Source of the DNA: CAZSAL01 sp964604825
GTDB lineage: Bacteria > Elusimicrobiota > Elusimicrobia > 2-01-FULL-59-12
Reading direction: 5' to 3'
DNA: 16,638 nt
Assembly (NCBI GenBank): GCA_964604825.1
Contig: CAZSAL010000056.1
Coordinates: forward strand, 1 to 16,638
Positions 14,578-16,638 of this stretch are shown piece after piece; positions within the stretch are counted from its first letter, which is position 1, and every line of letters starts with the position of its first letter. The notes under the pieces were generated by a model. The model did not search any database and was not told the DNA's origin. It was given only the letters and a program-made list of their open reading frames with translations. The position numbers and the translations under genes were made by a program.

Positions 14578-15591
14578 ATGAAAAAACGCTGGCGGTCGTT
14601 GTCCCATCCCATCATGCTGGGTTCCCTGCGGCTGGATCACAATATCATCCTGTCTCCCATGGCGGGCGTGACTGATGCTCCATTCTTAAAACTTTGCGCT
14701 CAGGGCGGGTCGGCGCTGATGAGTGGAGAAATGGTTTCCGCTCTGGCTATTAAGCATCAGAACGCAAAGACCCTGCGGATGTTGCGGTTTTCCGCCGACA
14801 CGCATCCGGTCTCTTGGCAAATTTTTGGCGCAGATCCGGAAACCATGGCAGAAGCTGCGAAGAAAATTGATGATCTTGGCGCGGACCTGATTGATATTAA
14901 CGCGGGATGCCCGGCGCCGAAGATCACTAAAACTCATTCAGGCGCGGCGCTTTTGAAAGATGAAAAGCGTTTCGCGGATATCCTGAGCGCCGTGGTGCGA
15001 TCAGTCAAAATCCCGGTGACCGTCAAGATCCGCATCGGCCTGCGTGAGAATGAGCGGCTGGCTCCTGCTCTCGCCAGGCTTGCAGAAAATTGCGGTATTG
15101 CCGGAGTTATAGTGCACGCGAGACCGGCCTCGCGGCGCCATTTCGGCTGTCCGGACTGGGAAGGCTTGTCGCAAGTGGTTGAATCCGTAAAGATTCCCGT
15201 CATAGGCAACGGCGGGGTGACTGCCCCGGAAGATGCGGAAACTTTCCTTAAGATTTCAAAATGCTCCGGCGTTTCCATCGGGCGGGGAGCGATCGGCGAT
15301 CCGGGGATTTTTAAAAGGATCCGGCATTACCTCAAAACCGGTAAAAGGCTTCCGGCCCCGGGTTTTTCCGAAAAGCTGGAAACTCTGCGCCGCCATGTTC
15401 TCCTGGCTGCGGAACATTACGGGGAACGTGCGGGGCTGCTGCGCCTGAGAAAAATCGTGCCGTACTATGTGAAAGGCCTTCCGAATGCCGCGGCTTTTCG
15501 CGCCCGCGCGAATAAGATCTCCCGAGTCGCCGATTGGACTCAGCTTCTGGATGAAACCCACGGAATCTCTTTAGTTGAGCGGCGAGATTGA
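14578..15591 (+). CDS. dusB: tRNA-dihydrouridine synthase, DusB type
   Basis: A 337-residue FMN enzyme that reduces uridines in tRNA loops using NAD(P)H. Motifs are LSPMAGVTDAPFLKLC (25-40), QIFGADPETMAEAA (81-94), IDINAGCPAPKITK (105-118) with the catalytic proton donor C111, VTVKIRIG for the substrate/FMN site, and IGNGGV plus GVSIGRGAIGDP for the flavin phosphate. Length is usual. ATG 14578 lies 4 bases after the outer-membrane factor stop, without a strong ribosome binding site, so it is probably read from the efflux mRNA. The last codons (HGISLVERRD) overlap one arm of a 15-bp inverted repeat, so the natural C-terminus may have been altered by the neighbouring insertion. Confidence 0.94.
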   Translation: MKKRWRSLSHPIMLGSLRLDHNIILSPMAGVTDAPFLKLCAQGGSALMSGEMVSALAIKHQNAKTLRMLRFSADTHPVSWQIFGADPETMAEAAKKIDDLGADLIDINAGCPAPKITKTHSGAALLKDEKRFADILSAVVRSVKIPVTVKIRIGLRENERLAPALARLAENCGIAGVIVHARPASRRHFGCPDWEGLSQVVESVKIPVIGNGGVTAPEDAETFLKISKCSGVSIGRGAIGDPGIFKRIRHYLKTGKRLPAPGFSEKLETLRRHVLLAAEHYGERAGLLRLRKIVPYYVKGLPNAAAFRARANKISRVADWTQLLDETHGISLVERRD

Positions 15592-15679
15592 CGGAACCCG
15601 TTAACTGCCTCGCCCCAGCCCTCTCCCCACAGACGTCTTGGGGGAGAGGGAGTTCTCAGCCGTACAACTAAAGAGATTC
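15563..15679. repeat. 117-bp segment bounded by 15-bp inverted repeats
   Basis: GAATCTCTTTAGTTG (15563-15577, inside the dusB 3' end) is exactly inverted at 15665-15679 as CAACTAAAGAGATTC. Between them lies the dusB stop and one copy of the GC-rich CCCTCTCCCC palindrome. Outside the arms both sides carry CGG overlapping the ends (15561-15563 and 15679-15681), which might be a tiny target duplication. It resembles a small non-coding mobile element or a rearrangement scar between dusB and the truncated parB. No transposase is present. Confidence 0.55.
15619..15650. repeat. GC-rich palindromic repeat, copy 1 (intergenic)
   Basis: CCCTCTCCCC (15619-15628) pairs perfectly with GGGGAGAGGG (15641-15650) around a 12-base loop that contains the smaller palindrome AGACGTCT. 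No T-tract follows, so it is not a classical terminator. Two related copies lie downstream, near 15996 and 16317. Confidence 0.75.
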
Positions 15680-15984
15680 GGAAGCGGAAGGCCTGAATAC
15701 GCTGGCAAAGCTTGATCCCGGCTACTGGACCCAGGACCAGATAGCCAAAATTACAGGAAAATCAAAAAGTCACGTTTCAGAAACGATGCGTCTTTTAGAG
15801 CTTTCTGAAAAAATAAAGGAAAATATCCGCCGGCGGATAATCACTCCGGAACACGCTGCAGAACTGCTCCGTCTACCCACGCAGGAACTTCAGGATAATG
15901 TGGCAGACCATATCGTGAAGAAAGGCCCGACACGCGATAAGACCCGCAACCTCGTAAACTCAATCCTCCAGCACAAAACCGCCC

Positions 15985-16033
15985 CCTACCCTGCACCCTC
16001 CCCCTCGAGGGGGGAGGGAGGGGGTGGGGGTGG
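15985..16033. repeat. GC-rich palindromic repeat, copy 2 (inside the parB frame)
   Basis: CCCTCCCCCTC (15996-16006) faces GAGGGGGGAGGG (16007-16018), a palindrome with one extra G. It is flanked by C-rich (CCCTACCCTGCA) and G-rich (GGGGGTGGGGGTGG) shoulders. It is translated in frame as a Pro/Ser then Gly-rich run, with no stop. The strong strand asymmetry at both sides is unlike the surrounding coding sequence. Confidence 0.72.
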
Positions 16034-16295
16034 AAGTATTCCCGACCCATTGGCCTCTTTCTGGCCTTCCTTAATGTCAAAGGCTCAGCCAGGAATGGGA
16101 GTCTGGGAGCCTGAGTACGGTAATCATAAGTTTGGACAAGGTAATGGACCCCAGTTCCCTTCATGGTCGTTTCACATAGCTGACAAGGGGCAAGGGAAAA
16201 CGGCTTTAAGCCAGTGGTTCAGGCAAATGGCAGAGGCTATGGCCGATAACTCCGTCGCCCCGACTACAGGCGGTCATACCCCAGGGTCATCTCTT

Positions 16296-16348
16296 GCCTC
16301 ACCTGGTCTTCGACCACCCTCTCCCCAAGGGAGAGGGGAGGGTGAGGC
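16296..16348. repeat. GC-rich palindromic repeat, copy 3 (inside the parB frame)
   Basis: The inner stem CCCTCTCCC (16317-16325) / GGGAGAGGG (16329-16337) has a 3-base loop. The outer stem GCCTCACC (16296-16303) / GGTGAGGC (16341-16348) is also perfect. The text CCCTCTCCCC...GGGAGAGGGG resembles copy 1 closely. It is translated in frame as SPGLRPPSPQGRGEGEAG, an outcome familiar when repeats of this kind sit inside genes. Confidence 0.78.
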
Positions 16349-16638
16349 GGGTCAGGGTGAAGGGAACCTCGACAAGCAGTCCCGGGTCATGCGCGCCTTT
16401 GGGTTTGCGCCGCAAGGCCAGCCCATTCCTAGACCTGATACTTTCGATCACCAGGAAAACGCCCGCATTCCGGCCAATTCGCAGGAGCGCAAGGAACTGG
16501 AAGCTCTGGCTCCGCAGGGGCCTGCTGCCGTATTCCGCTGGCTTTACGGGCCGCAAAGCAAATCGGCAAAATGGCTGGAATGTTAACCCAACTTCGCCAG
16601 TTGTGACTCCAAAACCATTGATAATAAAGGATCTGGGG

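Larger units (their letters stand above)
15672..16586 (+). pseudogene. 5'-truncated ParB-like partition protein gene with in-frame repeat insertions
   Basis: The frame is open from just after TAA 15669-15671 to TAA 16584-16586. Codons 15693-15785 encode the first part of a ParB/KorB helix-turn-helix (WTQDQIAKITGKSKSHVSET), which continues into MRLLELSEKIKENIRRRIIT and PEHAAELLRLP. The N-terminal ParB CTPase domain is missing, and there is no ATG, GTG or TTG before ATG 15786, which falls inside the DNA-binding helices. A product made from 15786 would lack half of the HTH. Further on come DPLASFWPSLMSK, WSFHIADKGQGKTALSQWF and a C-terminal part ending AVFRWLYGPQSKSAKWLEC. I do not recognise these as a standard ParB tail. 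Two Pro/Gly/Arg-rich stretches (APYPAPSPSRGEGGGGGG and SPGLRPPSPQGRGEGEAG) are translations of palindromic repeats. A remnant is the best call, though expression of a shortened protein cannot be excluded. Confidence 0.75.

Noticed and set aside
11887..14615. Long minus-strand frames opposite the RND pump and outer-membrane factor
   Set aside because: They are antisense shadows of two firmly identified genes, caused by codon bias in GC-rich sequence.
15619..15650. Rho-independent terminator after dusB
   Set aside because: The stem is strong but no T-run follows it, and related palindromes lie inside the parB frame, so a repeat is the better explanation.
15786..16586. Intact protein gene starting at ATG 15786
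   Set aside because: The frame upstream to 15672 encodes the first part of the ParB helix-turn-helix, so this ATG is internal to a domain and the gene lacks its real start.
15592..16638. CRISPR array
   Set aside because: The three palindromic repeats differ in length and loop and are irregularly spaced, with no cas genes.

Overview
The window carries a dense, all-plus-strand stretch of a diderm bacterial chromosome. A complete RND efflux triplet (adaptor, inner-membrane pump, outer-membrane lipoprotein) shows that the cell has an outer membrane. An adjacent CsaB pyruvyl transferase with a DUF5693 membrane protein is a pairing I know mainly from bacteria that anchor SLH-domain proteins to a pyruvylated wall polymer. 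Mid-GC composition, palindromic intergenic repeats and this mix of genes fit an uncultured diderm of the Elusimicrobiota/Omnitrophota kind. That placement is inference only: no rRNA or lineage marker is present.

Layout. (1) 1-2919: the 3' end of a glycogen synthase gene, then a DUF5693 membrane protein and csaB, tightly packed as one likely operon. (2) 2982-3335: a short-chain dehydrogenase remnant that has lost its centre. (3) 3295-5273: ftsX and an EnvC-like coiled-coil/degenerate LytM protein, overlapping by ATGA. (4) 5274-5372: a spacer with a short hairpin repeat, a possible promoter, a 22-bp perfect palindrome and a strong ribosome binding site. (5) 5373-7711: a CtpA-type S41 protease and a YibQ-like divergent polysaccharide deacetylase, continuing an envC-ctpA-yibQ order also known in Proteobacteria. 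(6) 7712-8782: an inverted-repeat-rich spacer and tsaD. (7) 8888-15591: the RND adaptor, pump and outer-membrane factor, with overlapping ends, followed after 4 bp by a DusB-type tRNA-dihydrouridine synthase. (8) 15592-16638: a decayed accessory tail. Here a 5'-truncated ParB-like gene is associated with three GC-rich palindromic repeats, two of them inside its reading frame. I see nothing supportable in the last 52 bases.

How the genes fit together. Most of 248-7711 concerns the cell envelope: wall-polymer pyruvylation (CsaB), control of murein amidases at division (FtsX with EnvC), periplasmic proteolysis (CtpA) and a polysaccharide deacetylase-like protein (YibQ). The efflux operon adds tripartite export. 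tsaD and dusB are tRNA modification housekeeping genes.

I do not see a clear new defence or mobile system. The strongest oddities are the repeats that remain in frame in the parB remnant, the SDR gene with its middle deleted, an FtsX that has no FtsE neighbour and appears to lack its usual FtsE-facing segment, and the CsaB/DUF5693 pair in an organism that clearly has an outer membrane.
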